Below are positions 26,442 to 36,788 of a stretch of DNA of 64,000 nucleotides, piece by piece. The position numbers and the translations under genes are program-made. The DNA lies in NCBI GenBank assembly GCA_016793635.1, contig JAEUMD010000018.1, positions 124,001 through 188,000 on the forward strand, in the 5' to 3' direction. Position 1 is the first letter of the stretch, and each line of letters opens with the position of its first letter. The notes beneath the pieces were generated by a model, which was not told where the DNA came from, did no database searches, and saw only the letters and a program-made list of their open reading frames with translations. Origin of the DNA: Hyphomicrobiaceae bacterium (GTDB lineage Bacteria; Pseudomonadota; Alphaproteobacteria; Rhizobiales; Hyphomicrobiaceae).

Positions 26442-26660
26442 CTATTTGCCCATCGCTTCGCGCGCGGCCTTGAGCGCGAGAATGGCCCACGGCACCGCAT
26501 GGAAGCAGAGATCGAAAATATCGATCGGTCGCGTCAGCGTGCCCCGGGACAGCATCTTCAGCTTCTCCCAGATGTGCGGCTCTGGAAAAAACGGGGCGAG
26601 CCCCAGTGTCAGCGCAGCGATGATCGCGAGCGACCAGGGAATGCGATCCAGAAATTCCAT
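26442..26660 (-). CDS. Small conserved-looking membrane protein (72 aa)
   Basis: 72 aa with one clear N-terminal membrane segment (IPWSLAIIAALTLGLAPFF) and a second weaker one (LCFHAVPWAILALKAA), separated by EPHIWEKLKMLSRGTLTRP. I recall similar short proteins being labelled 'RND transporter' in databases, but it is far too small to be one. A GAAGGAAG ribosome site precedes ATG 26660. Function unknown. Confidence 0.65.
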   Translation of the reverse strand: MEFLDRIPWSLAIIAALTLGLAPFFPEPHIWEKLKMLSRGTLTRPIDIFDLCFHAVPWAILALKAAREAMGK

Positions 26661-26742
26661 GTTTCTTCCTTCTGCGAAGGTGGGTGCTCACGACCGAGCA
26701 CCATCACCGTCCAGCCGGCTCGTCAGATCGCCCGGCTCCGCG

Positions 26743-27081
26743 TCAGCGGCGGAGCAGATAGCCGAGGATCGCACCGACGAGAGGAAGATAAAGAGGCGGG
26801 AACTTGAAGGGAATTGCGGCAATAAGCTGCGGGAACAGCATCAGCGCCGCGCCGATCATCGCGCCGATCAGCGCACCAGCGAGCGTGTACGTGCCCGGCA
26901 ACCGCACATCCTTCAACGCGAACGAAGCGACAAGACCGACGATCCAGACGAGCACCGCATAGATCGCTGCATGAACGAATGTTCTGGGATCGCCTTGCAC
27001 CGGAATGTAGCGCAACACCATCGGCGCGCCGAAGAACGCCGCGATGAACTGCAGGACCACCAGCAGCATGTAGCCGATCAT
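26743..27081 (-). CDS. Small integral membrane protein (112 aa), function unknown
   Basis: 112 aa with about four hydrophobic segments: IGYMLLVVLQFIAAFFG, AAIYAVLVWIVGLVASF, GTYTLAGALIGAMIGAAL and YLPLVGAILGYLL. No catalytic motif is visible. ATG 27081 follows GGGGGGAAGACA; the frame is open upstream but that part is Arg/Pro-rich and non-coding in character. It precedes the other small membrane gene at 26660 on the same strand by 82 nt. Confidence 0.65.
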   Translation of the reverse strand: MIGYMLLVVLQFIAAFFGAPMVLRYIPVQGDPRTFVHAAIYAVLVWIVGLVASFALKDVRLPGTYTLAGALIGAMIGAALMLFPQLIAAIPFKFPPLYLPLVGAILGYLLRR

Positions 27082-27300
27082 TGTCTTCCCCCCATTCGCG
27101 TCCCGGCAGGGCAGCGTGCCCCCCCGACGAAAGTCTCTCGCTTCGCCCGTAGCACGATCGGCGGGGGGCGTCGATGGCGGCGCGGGAAACGAGCGTGGAT
27201 TGGCGCGGCGGCGCGCCGACATCGCGCCACCGACGATCATCTGCGCACGCGACGCGGAGCGCAGATCATCTCGCCTATTCGAGAGAGGGCGACTGAAACG

Positions 27301-29994
<2,694 letters not shown>

Positions 29995-30214
29995 GTCATT
30001 CTCGATCGTTGGAATTCGCGGACGGAGCCCGAAGGGCGGAAGACGTGGGTGCCCGCCACGCCTGCAGGACTAAGCGCGGACGGAGTTAAATTGAAGGGAT
30101 GGGTCACGGTGCATCGGCCCGGTCGCGCGAAGACCAAGCGCGAAGCGGCGTTCAAATCCGAGAGTGTCGAGGTCTGATCGCACGAGAAATACCGTGCGGT
30201 GATGCGCGAACCGT

Positions 30215-30898
30215 CTAGCGGCGCTCGTCTGGACGGGAAGCCGGACGAGGTGGCGTAACGCGCTGCCTGTCGAGCGATTGCCACGGCGGGCCGACCGCAT
30301 CGGCGGACGGGATCGCGCTCGGCGCCGGATCGGTTGCCGCTCCGCCGCGAACCTGAGAGGACGTGGCGAAAACGTTCGCTTGCCCCATGCCCTCGGCCGC
30401 GCGCCAACCAGTCAAATATGGAACGGCGACCAGCCACAGCAGCGTCGTCGCGGCAAATACGATCGCGGAGAGCACCAGCGGGTCGCGCCACGTGCGCGTG
30501 GGGCTCAGCACCGTCACCTTCGCCGCCTTTTCGTTGGCGACGAGCGTGACCTCGGGAACGCGCTGCTCCGTCATCTCGCGTGCAATGTGGCCGAGCACCG
30601 GCACGAACAGGCCCCACGCCCGCCGCGTCAGCAGTCCCTGCGGCCAGCGGACATCGGGATCGATGACCCAGATCTCGTTGATGATACCGGAGCGATCTTT
30701 CTCCCAAAGCGTTCGCGCGAAGACGGAAAATCGCGACGGAAAGTAACTCGCGGCACGAAAGCGGACGTGCTCGGAGATTTCGTATTCCGCGGCCTGCAAG
30801 CGCTGGAGCACGGCCTCGCGCTGCTCGTCGGACGCGGGACTTGAACTGGGATCCTTCGGCTGGACCTGCGACGGCAGCTCGACTCTTATGACACGCAT
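30215..30898 (-). CDS. Hypothetical single-span membrane protein
   Basis: 227 aa. A soluble N-terminal part (about residues 1-145) resembles nothing I recognise; it includes HVRFRAASYFPSRFSVFART and IINEIWVIDPDVRW. One membrane segment follows (LVLSAIVFAATTLLWLVAVPYL), then a Pro/Ala-rich tail. The gene lies between metH1 and metH2 on the same strand, 220 nt before metH2, so it may be cotranscribed. The ribosome site at ATG 30898 is weak. Confidence 0.6.
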   Translation of the reverse strand: MRVIRVELPSQVQPKDPSSSPASDEQREAVLQRLQAAEYEISEHVRFRAASYFPSRFSVFARTLWEKDRSGIINEIWVIDPDVRWPQGLLTRRAWGLFVPVLGHIAREMTEQRVPEVTLVANEKAAKVTVLSPTRTWRDPLVLSAIVFAATTLLWLVAVPYLTGWRAAEGMGQANVFATSSQVRGGAATDPAPSAIPSADAVGPPWQSLDRQRVTPPRPASRPDERR

Positions 30899-31197
30899 GA
30901 GCACTATCCCCCACCCCGTTTGCGGCACCGGATGCCGGCTCGTGCCCGACCTGTTTTGCCCGCGCGCCGTTCCCGGAGGAGCGGCGGCGGAGAGCGGTCG
31001 ATGTCGTCGAGCGGGGCAGTCGCAGGTGCGCAATGCGACCGTTATGCTGCGACATGGGCTTTGATGTGGCAGATCGGCCGGCACGTGGCAGGTCTGCCAC
31101 CGCGGAACGCCTCCCCGGTATGTACTGCTCCGCGAGCGCCGCGTCGTCGCCGAAACCGCGGAGATCCTGGTCTTCGAATTTCAGCGCGGCCATCGCG
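30899..31197. other. Spacer between metH1 and the following membrane gene
   Basis: About 300 nt. A frame beginning at 31193 just after the metH1 stop starts plausibly (MAALKFEDQDLRGFG) but soon turns Arg/Ser-rich and runs across the next gene out of frame. It may be a decayed reading frame. No riboswitch was recognised. Confidence 0.4.
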
Positions 31198-32253
31198 TCA
31201 CCCGGCGACGAACGGCTCGAGGCCGGAAAGTCGCATCCGCGGTTCGACCTTCGGCAGCGGACGCGGCTTGTGGTGTTTGGCGTGGCTCGCGATGTGGGCG
31301 ATGTGATCCGGCGTCGACCCACAGCACCCGCCGACGATGTTGACGAGACCATCGGCGAGCCAGGGCTCGATCTTGCAAGCCATGTCGTGCGGGCCCTCGT
31401 CGTACTCGCCCATGGCGTTCGGCAGGCCCGCGTTGGGATAGGCCGAGATGCGCACGTTGGCGACATGCGCGAGCTCGGCGATGTAGGGGCGCATCAGCTC
31501 GGCTCCGAGCGCGCAGTTGAGGCCGATCGAGAACGGCTTCAGGTGGCGCAGCGAGTACCAGAAAGCTTCAGCCGTTTGCCCCGACAGCGTGCGGCCCGAG
31601 CGATCGGTGATCGTACCGGAGATCATGATCGGCAGCTCGATGCCCGTCTCGTCGAACGCCTCGAGCGTCGCAAAACCCGCGGCCTTGGCGTTGAGCGTAT
31701 CGAACACGGTTTCGATCAGGATGATGTCCGAGCCGCCACGCACCAGCGCCAGCACCTGCTCCTTGTAGGCGATGCGCAGCTCGTCGAAATCGACGTTGCG
31801 GAAGCCGGGATCGGAAACTTTCGGCGAGATCGATGCAGTGCGGTTGGTCGGACCGACAGCGCCGGCGACGAAGCACGGCCTCTCCGCCGTCGTGTACTTG
31901 TCGGCGGCACGGCGCGCGAGGCGCGCGGCCTCGAAGTTGATCTCGTAGGAGAGGTCCTCCATGTGGTAGTCGGCCATGGAGATGCGTTGTGCGTTGAACG
32001 TGTTGGTTTCGATGATGTCGGCGCCCGCGCGCAGATACTTGCCGTGGATCTCTTCGATGATCGCGGGCTGCGTCAGCACGAGCAGGTCGTTGTTGCCCTT
32101 TACGTCCTTGGAGTGATCCTGGAAGCGCTCGCCGCGATAGTGGCTTTCGCCGAGCTTGTGCTGCTGGATCATGGTGCCCATGGCGCCGTCGATGATGAGA
32201 ATGCGCTCGTTGGCGGCTTTCTCCAGCAGGGCGCGGCTCGGCAGGCTCTTCAT
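31198..32253 (-). CDS. Methionine synthase, homocysteine-binding half (MetH1)
   Basis: 351 aa homocysteine S-methyltransferase domain. The zinc ligands are visible in GLNCALG (about residue 250) and [14 protein letters not shown] (about 315); [17 protein letters not shown] lies near the start. It corresponds to residues 1-350 of E. coli MetH and must act with the separate MetH2 protein encoded downstream. It lies 129 nt after metF. Confidence 0.92.
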   Translation of the reverse strand: MKSLPSRALLEKAANERILIIDGAMGTMIQQHKLGESHYRGERFQDHSKDVKGNNDLLVLTQPAIIEEIHGKYLRAGADIIETNTFNAQRISMADYHMEDLSYEINFEAARLARRAADKYTTAERPCFVAGAVGPTNRTASISPKVSDPGFRNVDFDELRIAYKEQVLALVRGGSDIILIETVFDTLNAKAAGFATLEAFDETGIELPIMISGTITDRSGRTLSGQTAEAFWYSLRHLKPFSIGLNCALGAELMRPYIAELAHVANVRISAYPNAGLPNAMGEYDEGPHDMACKIEPWLADGLVNIVGGCCGSTPDHIAHIASHAKHHKPRPLPKVEPRMRLSGLEPFVAG

Positions 32254-32382
32254 GGTACACTCGCTGATTGTTGTTCGGGGCGCTCGAGAGCAGCCCCTTC
32301 GCTAAGCATGTTCGACAGCGTCCCGCCGCGCGGACCGCGAATGATCAAGGCGACGCGGAACGCCGCCCTTCGACCGTTTCCC

Positions 32383-33312
32383 TCACGCGCTGGCGACGCG
32401 GCGTTTCTCGAGCGGCGCCGTCCGCAGCGGACGCAAGCCGAGCAGATGGCAGATCGCGTAGACGAGGTCGGCGCGGTTCAGCGTGTAGAAGTGGAACTTC
32501 TTCACGCCCTCCTCGACCAGCTCCATCACCTGTTCGGTCGCTGCCGCGGCCCCGACGAGCTGCTGCGTTGCCGCATCCTCCTCGAGTCCCTCGAAACGGC
32601 GCGCCAGCCAAGCCGGCACCGTAGCTCCCGCGCGCACCGCGAAGCCCGCGACCTGACGGAAATTATGGATCGGCACGATGCCGGGCGTGATCGGCACCCA
32701 GATGCCGGCGGCGCGAGCGCGCTCGACGAAGCGCAGGAAGTGCGCGTTGTCGAAGCCGAACTGCGTGATGATGCGGTCGGCGCCGGCATCGACCTTGGCT
32801 TTGAGGTTGTCGATGTCGGCCTGCATGGTCGGGCTCTCGGGATGCTTCTCGGGATAACCCGCGACCGAGATCTCGAAATTGGCGATGCGCTTCAGGCCCG
32901 CAACCAATTCCGCCGCGTTGGCATAGCCGCCGGGATGGGGCTCGTAGCGCGCGCCGACGCCGCTCGTCGGATCGCCGCGCAAGGCGACGATGTGGCGGAC
33001 ACCGGCAGCCCAATAGGCGCGCGCCACGGCGTCGACCTCCTCTTTCGTCGCGTCGACGCATGTCAGATGCGCGGCAGGACGCAGAGGCGTCTCGCTGACG
33101 ATGCGGGCGACTGTCGCGTGGGTGCGCTCGCGCGTCGAGCCGCCCGCGCCATATGTCACAGAGACGAACTCGGGAGCGAGCGGCGCGAGGCGCGAGATGG
33201 CCGACCATAGCGCGATGTCCATCTTCTCGTTCTTCGGTGGAAAGAACTCGAACGACACGTCGATCTCGCCTGCGGCGAGAAGGCGGCTCTTGCGTTCCTT
33301 CTGTTGGTTCAT
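32383..33312 (-). CDS. metF: Methylenetetrahydrofolate reductase (MetF)
   Basis: 309 aa TIM-barrel flavoprotein. VSFEFFPPKNEKMD contains the catalytic Glu, and SVTYGAGGSTRERT, ALRGDPTSG and ITQFGFDNAHF are MTHFR signatures. It reduces methylene-THF to methyl-THF, the substrate of the MetH pair. The start shares a TGATG junction with the upstream regulator gene, so the two are cotranslated. Confidence 0.94.
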   Translation of the reverse strand: MNQQKERKSRLLAAGEIDVSFEFFPPKNEKMDIALWSAISRLAPLAPEFVSVTYGAGGSTRERTHATVARIVSETPLRPAAHLTCVDATKEEVDAVARAYWAAGVRHIVALRGDPTSGVGARYEPHPGGYANAAELVAGLKRIANFEISVAGYPEKHPESPTMQADIDNLKAKVDAGADRIITQFGFDNAHFLRFVERARAAGIWVPITPGIVPIHNFRQVAGFAVRAGATVPAWLARRFEGLEEDAATQQLVGAAAATEQVMELVEEGVKKFHFYTLNRADLVYAICHLLGLRPLRTAPLEKRRVASA

Positions 33313-34325
33313 CAGCGTGCCTCTTCGAGCTTGCGAGTTCTGTTTGCGCGCGCGGCCGTCTCACTTGGCCGTACGCCGAGCCATAACGACACGCCGAGCG
33401 CCTCCGCCGGGCGTGGCCCAGGCGCCTCGAGCGTGCGCGTCGCACGAGCATCGAGACCGGCGGCGGCGAGCCACTCTCCGACCTGCTCGGCCGGAAAGCC
33501 GAGACGTTCATGGGCATGGCTCTCGCGCAGCCCCTCGATCTCGTGCGGAGCGAAATCGACGATCAGCAGCCGCCCTCCCGGTGCCAGGACCCGAGCTGCC
33601 TCATGGATCGCCGGCAGCGGATCGGACAGGAAGTGCAGCACCTGATGCATGATGACGGCATCGGCACTGCTGTCGGGCAGCGCAATGTTGTAGATGTCAC
33701 CATGACGCACCTGCGCTCGTTCCAGACCGGCGCGATCGAGCTTGCTGCGCGCGTAGTTGAGCATCGCATGGCTCATGTCGAGGCCGATCGCCTGCTCGTA
33801 ACGGTCTGACAGAAGCTCCAGCATGCGGCCTGTGCCGGTGCCGAGATCGACGAGCAGCTGGAAGGGCCCTTGTCCGATCATCTCGCCAATCGCCGCTTCG
33901 ACCGCCGCCTCTGGGACGTGAAGCGCTCGGATGCGATCCCAGTCCGCCGCGTGCGCCTCGAAGTAGCGCAACGCCGCCGCCTCCCGCTGGCGCTTGAGCA
34001 CGCTCGAACGGTCGCGGTCGCGAAGGACGACCGCGTCACCGTCATCGAGCATTTCAAGCACTAGGCGCGCCAGCCGGCCGCCGTGCGAGCGGTCGGAGAC
34101 ATGGAAATAGACCCAGCTTCCCTCGCGAAACCGCTCGACGAGCCCCGTCTCGGTGAGCAGCTTCAGGTGCCGGCTGAGGCGCGGCTGGCTCTGCCCGAGG
34201 ATGTGGGTGAGATCCTTCACGTTCAATTCGCCGTCTGCCAGCAGCCGCAGCACGCGCAGGCGCGTGGGCTCGGCCGCAGCCTTTAAGGCGGCGACGAGCT
34301 CGCGACTGGTGAACGTGATGGACAT
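33312..34325 (-). CDS. ArsR-family regulator fused to a SAM-dependent methyltransferase
   Basis: 337 aa. Residues 1-95 are a winged-helix ArsR domain (AAEPTRLRVLRLLADGELNVKDL, GQSQPRLSRHLKLL). Residues about 130-320 are a class I methyltransferase with the SAM loop LVDLGTGTGRMLELL and acidic IGLDMSHAML. Fused regulators of this type next to metF are thought to sense SAM or SAH; that role is inference here. It is the first gene of the met operon, and a palindrome overlaps its promoter, suggesting autoregulation. ATG 34325 has a GGGGGAG ribosome site. Confidence 0.85.
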   Translation of the reverse strand: MSITFTSRELVAALKAAAEPTRLRVLRLLADGELNVKDLTHILGQSQPRLSRHLKLLTETGLVERFREGSWVYFHVSDRSHGGRLARLVLEMLDDGDAVVLRDRDRSSVLKRQREAAALRYFEAHAADWDRIRALHVPEAAVEAAIGEMIGQGPFQLLVDLGTGTGRMLELLSDRYEQAIGLDMSHAMLNYARSKLDRAGLERAQVRHGDIYNIALPDSSADAVIMHQVLHFLSDPLPAIHEAARVLAPGGRLLIVDFAPHEIEGLRESHAHERLGFPAEQVGEWLAAAGLDARATRTLEAPGPRPAEALGVSLWLGVRPSETAARANRTRKLEEAR

Positions 34326-34351
34326 TGGCGCTCCCCCGAAGAGTTGGAGAG

Positions 34352-34379
34352 AACATATAAACATATCTTTATGTGTCAA
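34352..34379 (-). promoter_or_regulatory. Promoter with overlapping operator of the met operon
   Basis: On the minus strand TTGACA (34374-34379) and TATGTT (34352-34357) form -35 and -10 elements 16 nt apart. Between them ATAAAGATATGTTTAT (34357-34372) is a palindrome broken only by a G/G pair. A repressor bound there would block polymerase. The nearest candidate is the ArsR-methyltransferase encoded 27 nt downstream. Confidence 0.6.
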
Positions 34380-34539
34380 GCGCGGTTCAGTCGTAGCCCC
34401 TGAAACTTTTTTTGGCCCCCCCGCGCCGAAAAGCCTGACGTTTCGAACCGATCCGTGCGTTTACGCGACAGAAAGCACGTTGCCCCTAAAGTCCTCTCCG
34501 CCTCTTTCAACCCGCCGTTGCCGAACAGAGAGCCCGTCC

Positions 34540-35208
34540 ATGCGTCTCGCCCATTTCGATGATATTTCCCCGAGCCTGATCGACACGCCGCTGCCGTGGC
34601 GCCAGAGCCAGACCTGCTCGATGCTGCCGCGTGTCCTGGCGCTGGCGGGTCTCGCGGCAGTCGCATTGCTGCTCGTCGTGCCCCTAGCCGTGATCGTCCA
34701 CCACGTCGCGACGGCGCCGGCCGGGCTCGCTGCGTTGGCCAACCACCCCGCCGCAACCTTCCAGATCGCTCTGGGACTCGCTGTTTCCTCGGCGCTTCTC
34801 GGGTTTCCATTCTACCGCATGGCCCAGCGGATCGGAGTGACCCGCCGCGTCGCGATCGAGGCTGGTTCCGTCACCGTCACCGACCAAGGCCTCGCCGGCG
34901 ATCACACCTGGAGCGAGCCGCTTTCGAGCTATACCGGCATCGCCCATCATGTCCGCACCACCCAGGCCGGCCCCCGTCACGAGCTGGTGCTGGTTCACCC
35001 CGACCCACGGCGTCACGTCACGGTCGCCGTCGCTGGACGCATCTCCAAGACCGAGCTCGAGCGCGCTGCCGCGACACTCGCGATGGTTGAGGTTCCAGCC
35101 CACCTCCTCTACCGCCTGCCGAGGCTCCCGTCCCTTACGATCAGGCCCGCCGCCACCCCTGCGCATTCCAGCCGGGGCGCCGAGGGGCTGGCGGCGGTCG
35201 AGGTGTGA
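34540..35208 (+). CDS. Predicted inner-membrane protein, function unknown
   Basis: 222 aa with two membrane segments (VLALAGLAAVALLLVVPLAVIV and FQIALGLAVSSALLGFPF) followed by a PH-like beta-rich soluble part (about 95-200), in which IEAGSVTVTDQGLAG and HELVLVHPDPRRHVTV can be seen. No catalytic motif. ATG 34540 gives a protein-like N-terminus; the upstream open frame does not. It is divergent from the met operon. Confidence 0.6.
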   Translation: MRLAHFDDISPSLIDTPLPWRQSQTCSMLPRVLALAGLAAVALLLVVPLAVIVHHVATAPAGLAALANHPAATFQIALGLAVSSALLGFPFYRMAQRIGVTRRVAIEAGSVTVTDQGLAGDHTWSEPLSSYTGIAHHVRTTQAGPRHELVLVHPDPRRHVTVAVAGRISKTELERAAATLAMVEVPAHLLYRLPRLPSLTIRPAATPAHSSRGAEGLAAVEV

Positions 35209-35424
35209 AAATTGTCACGCAAGCCGGCATCCCCCTTCGGGAGCAAATTCGTCAGCTTGCGCGGCGCCCTCATCTGGCCCAGTTTTTGGGCCGATGTGAC
35301 GACAATGCCGCGTGTGCGAAATCGAGTAGATGATCTATCGAAGGGCCGACCGATGAGACCGAGCTGGGCCGCGAAGGACGCGGGCCAGGGGGTCACGGTG
35401 CCGAACGAGCTGGAGCTGAGCCGT

Positions 35425-36057
35425 ATGAGTGCTTTCGACAACGTGGCCGCCATGGCAGCCGTTGCAGACCGACGCCGGACGATCCCGTTCGGCCGCGTCG
35501 CCACGACGCTGTCGCTGCTGTTTGCGGCACTCTTGATCGCCGTTCCGCGCGCCAGCGCGGAAAGCGAGCCGCCCGCGCGCTACATGCAGCGCGTCGCCAA
35601 GGAGCTCGTCGCCGCCGCCAATTCCGGCTCGCAGGTGGCATTCGCCGATGCCATCCGCAAACACGCCGACGTCACCTCGATCGGCCTCTACTCGCTCGGC
35701 TCCTATGCCAATCGCATGGCACAGACCGACCGCCCGCCCTACTACAGCGGGATGATCAACTTCATCGCCCGCTACGCCGCCAAGGAAGCGCCGAAGTATC
35801 CGGTCGCCAACGCCATCGTCACCGGACAGACGGAGGAGACCAAGACGGGTGTCTACGTCGACAGCCGTGTGACGTTGCGGGATGGCACCAACTACGACGT
35901 GCGCTGGCTGCTCGTTCGGCGCAGCGGAGGCTATAAGATCCGCGACGCCGAGGTGCTCGGCTTCTGGATGAGCCCGTTCCTCAAGAACTTGTTCGAGAAT
36001 TACATCAACGACAACGGCGGCAACCCGCGTGCCTTGGTCGTGGCGCTAACGCGCTGA
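35425..36057 (+). CDS. MlaC/Tgt2-like periplasmic lipid-binding protein
   Basis: 210 aa from ATG 35425, with an N-terminal hydrophobic export segment (VATTLSLLFAALLIAVPRASA). The mature part has the MlaC arrangement: LRDGTNYDVRWLLVRRSGGYKIRDAEVLG, then SPFLKNLFENYINDNGG at the C-terminus. MlaC carries phospholipid between membranes. An ATG at 35353 in the same frame (MRPSWAAKDAG) would add 24 residues and has an AAGGG site, so the start is uncertain. No other mla gene is nearby. Confidence 0.65.
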   Translation: MSAFDNVAAMAAVADRRRTIPFGRVATTLSLLFAALLIAVPRASAESEPPARYMQRVAKELVAAANSGSQVAFADAIRKHADVTSIGLYSLGSYANRMAQTDRPPYYSGMINFIARYAAKEAPKYPVANAIVTGQTEETKTGVYVDSRVTLRDGTNYDVRWLLVRRSGGYKIRDAEVLGFWMSPFLKNLFENYINDNGGNPRALVVALTR

Positions 36058-36267
36058 CGGGCGGCGAAGTCTTAATCGGGTCGGCGGGCGGGCGTGACGG
36101 CGGAGGCCGGCGCGCCCGTCTGCTTTTATAGTCCGCTGTCTTGTTGGAGCCGCGTGGGGGGAAGCTCCGCGCGACACCCCTCCCGAACTCAACCGCATCC
36201 GCACGGACTGCGACGCCGCACCGTGCGGACGAAGCTTCTATGCGATGCGTCTCAGAGGAACTACGCC

Positions 36268-36483
36268 TCAGAGACCGTGGCCAAGTGTGTGCGCCAATGC
36301 CGGTGCATCGTGCATCTGCCGGCCGTCATTTTCGGGGCCGGCGCTGCGCGCCGCCGCCATCAAGCCACCCATCAGCACCGCGCAGACGGCAGCAACGAGG
36401 ACCGCGGTTGCAGCAGCCTCGCGGCGGCGATCCTCGAACCCCGCTCCGCGCTGCGCGACATGTGTTTCCCAAGAACTATGCAT
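36268..36483 (-). CDS. Predicted small single-span membrane protein (71 aa)
   Basis: ATG 36483 is preceded by TTGGAGG eight bases ahead, a strong ribosome site. The protein has a charged N-terminus (GFEDRRREA), one membrane segment AAATAVLVAAVCAVLMGGLM and a polar C-terminus. No family recognised. Frames on the other strand here are less protein-like. Confidence 0.5.
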   Translation of the reverse strand: MHSSWETHVAQRGAGFEDRRREAAATAVLVAAVCAVLMGGLMAAARSAGPENDGRQMHDAPALAHTLGHGL

Positions 36484-36788
36484 CGCGGCGTCCTCCAATA
36501 AGGCCACCAACATGCACTTGCACATTCCAACAATCGCCTAATTCCACCCCCCGACCTTCTGTGAGCGGGCTTACGCTTTTGCAATCAAGTTGTGAAAGAC
36601 TCCCCCCATTCGCCGAGGTGCGCGGCCCCGCCGCGCCCCGAGCCATGATGGCTCGAACGGCCCACCCTCCGCTGGTGGGACCGCACTCGGGAGCATGACG
36701 CACAAAACCCTGCCCACACCAGTTCGCCGCGACGGCGCCACGCTGCCGCCGACGCGAGCCCGCGCGCCCGGAGGTATGTGCTTTGGCA
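36484..36788. other. Intergenic region upstream of the GGDEF-EAL gene
   Basis: About 305 nt between the divergent small membrane gene and the GGDEF-EAL gene. No convincing gene or strong hairpin was found. It should carry both promoters. Confidence 0.45.

Noticed and set aside
26159-26473. 104-codon plus-strand frame
   Set aside because: It reads through a strong terminator hairpin and has chance-like composition.
30899-32253. B12 or SAM riboswitch in front of the metH genes
   Set aside because: I looked for a B12 box and for SAM-II/SAH-type structures in the metF-metH spacers and found nothing convincing; the operon leader is only about 20 nt.
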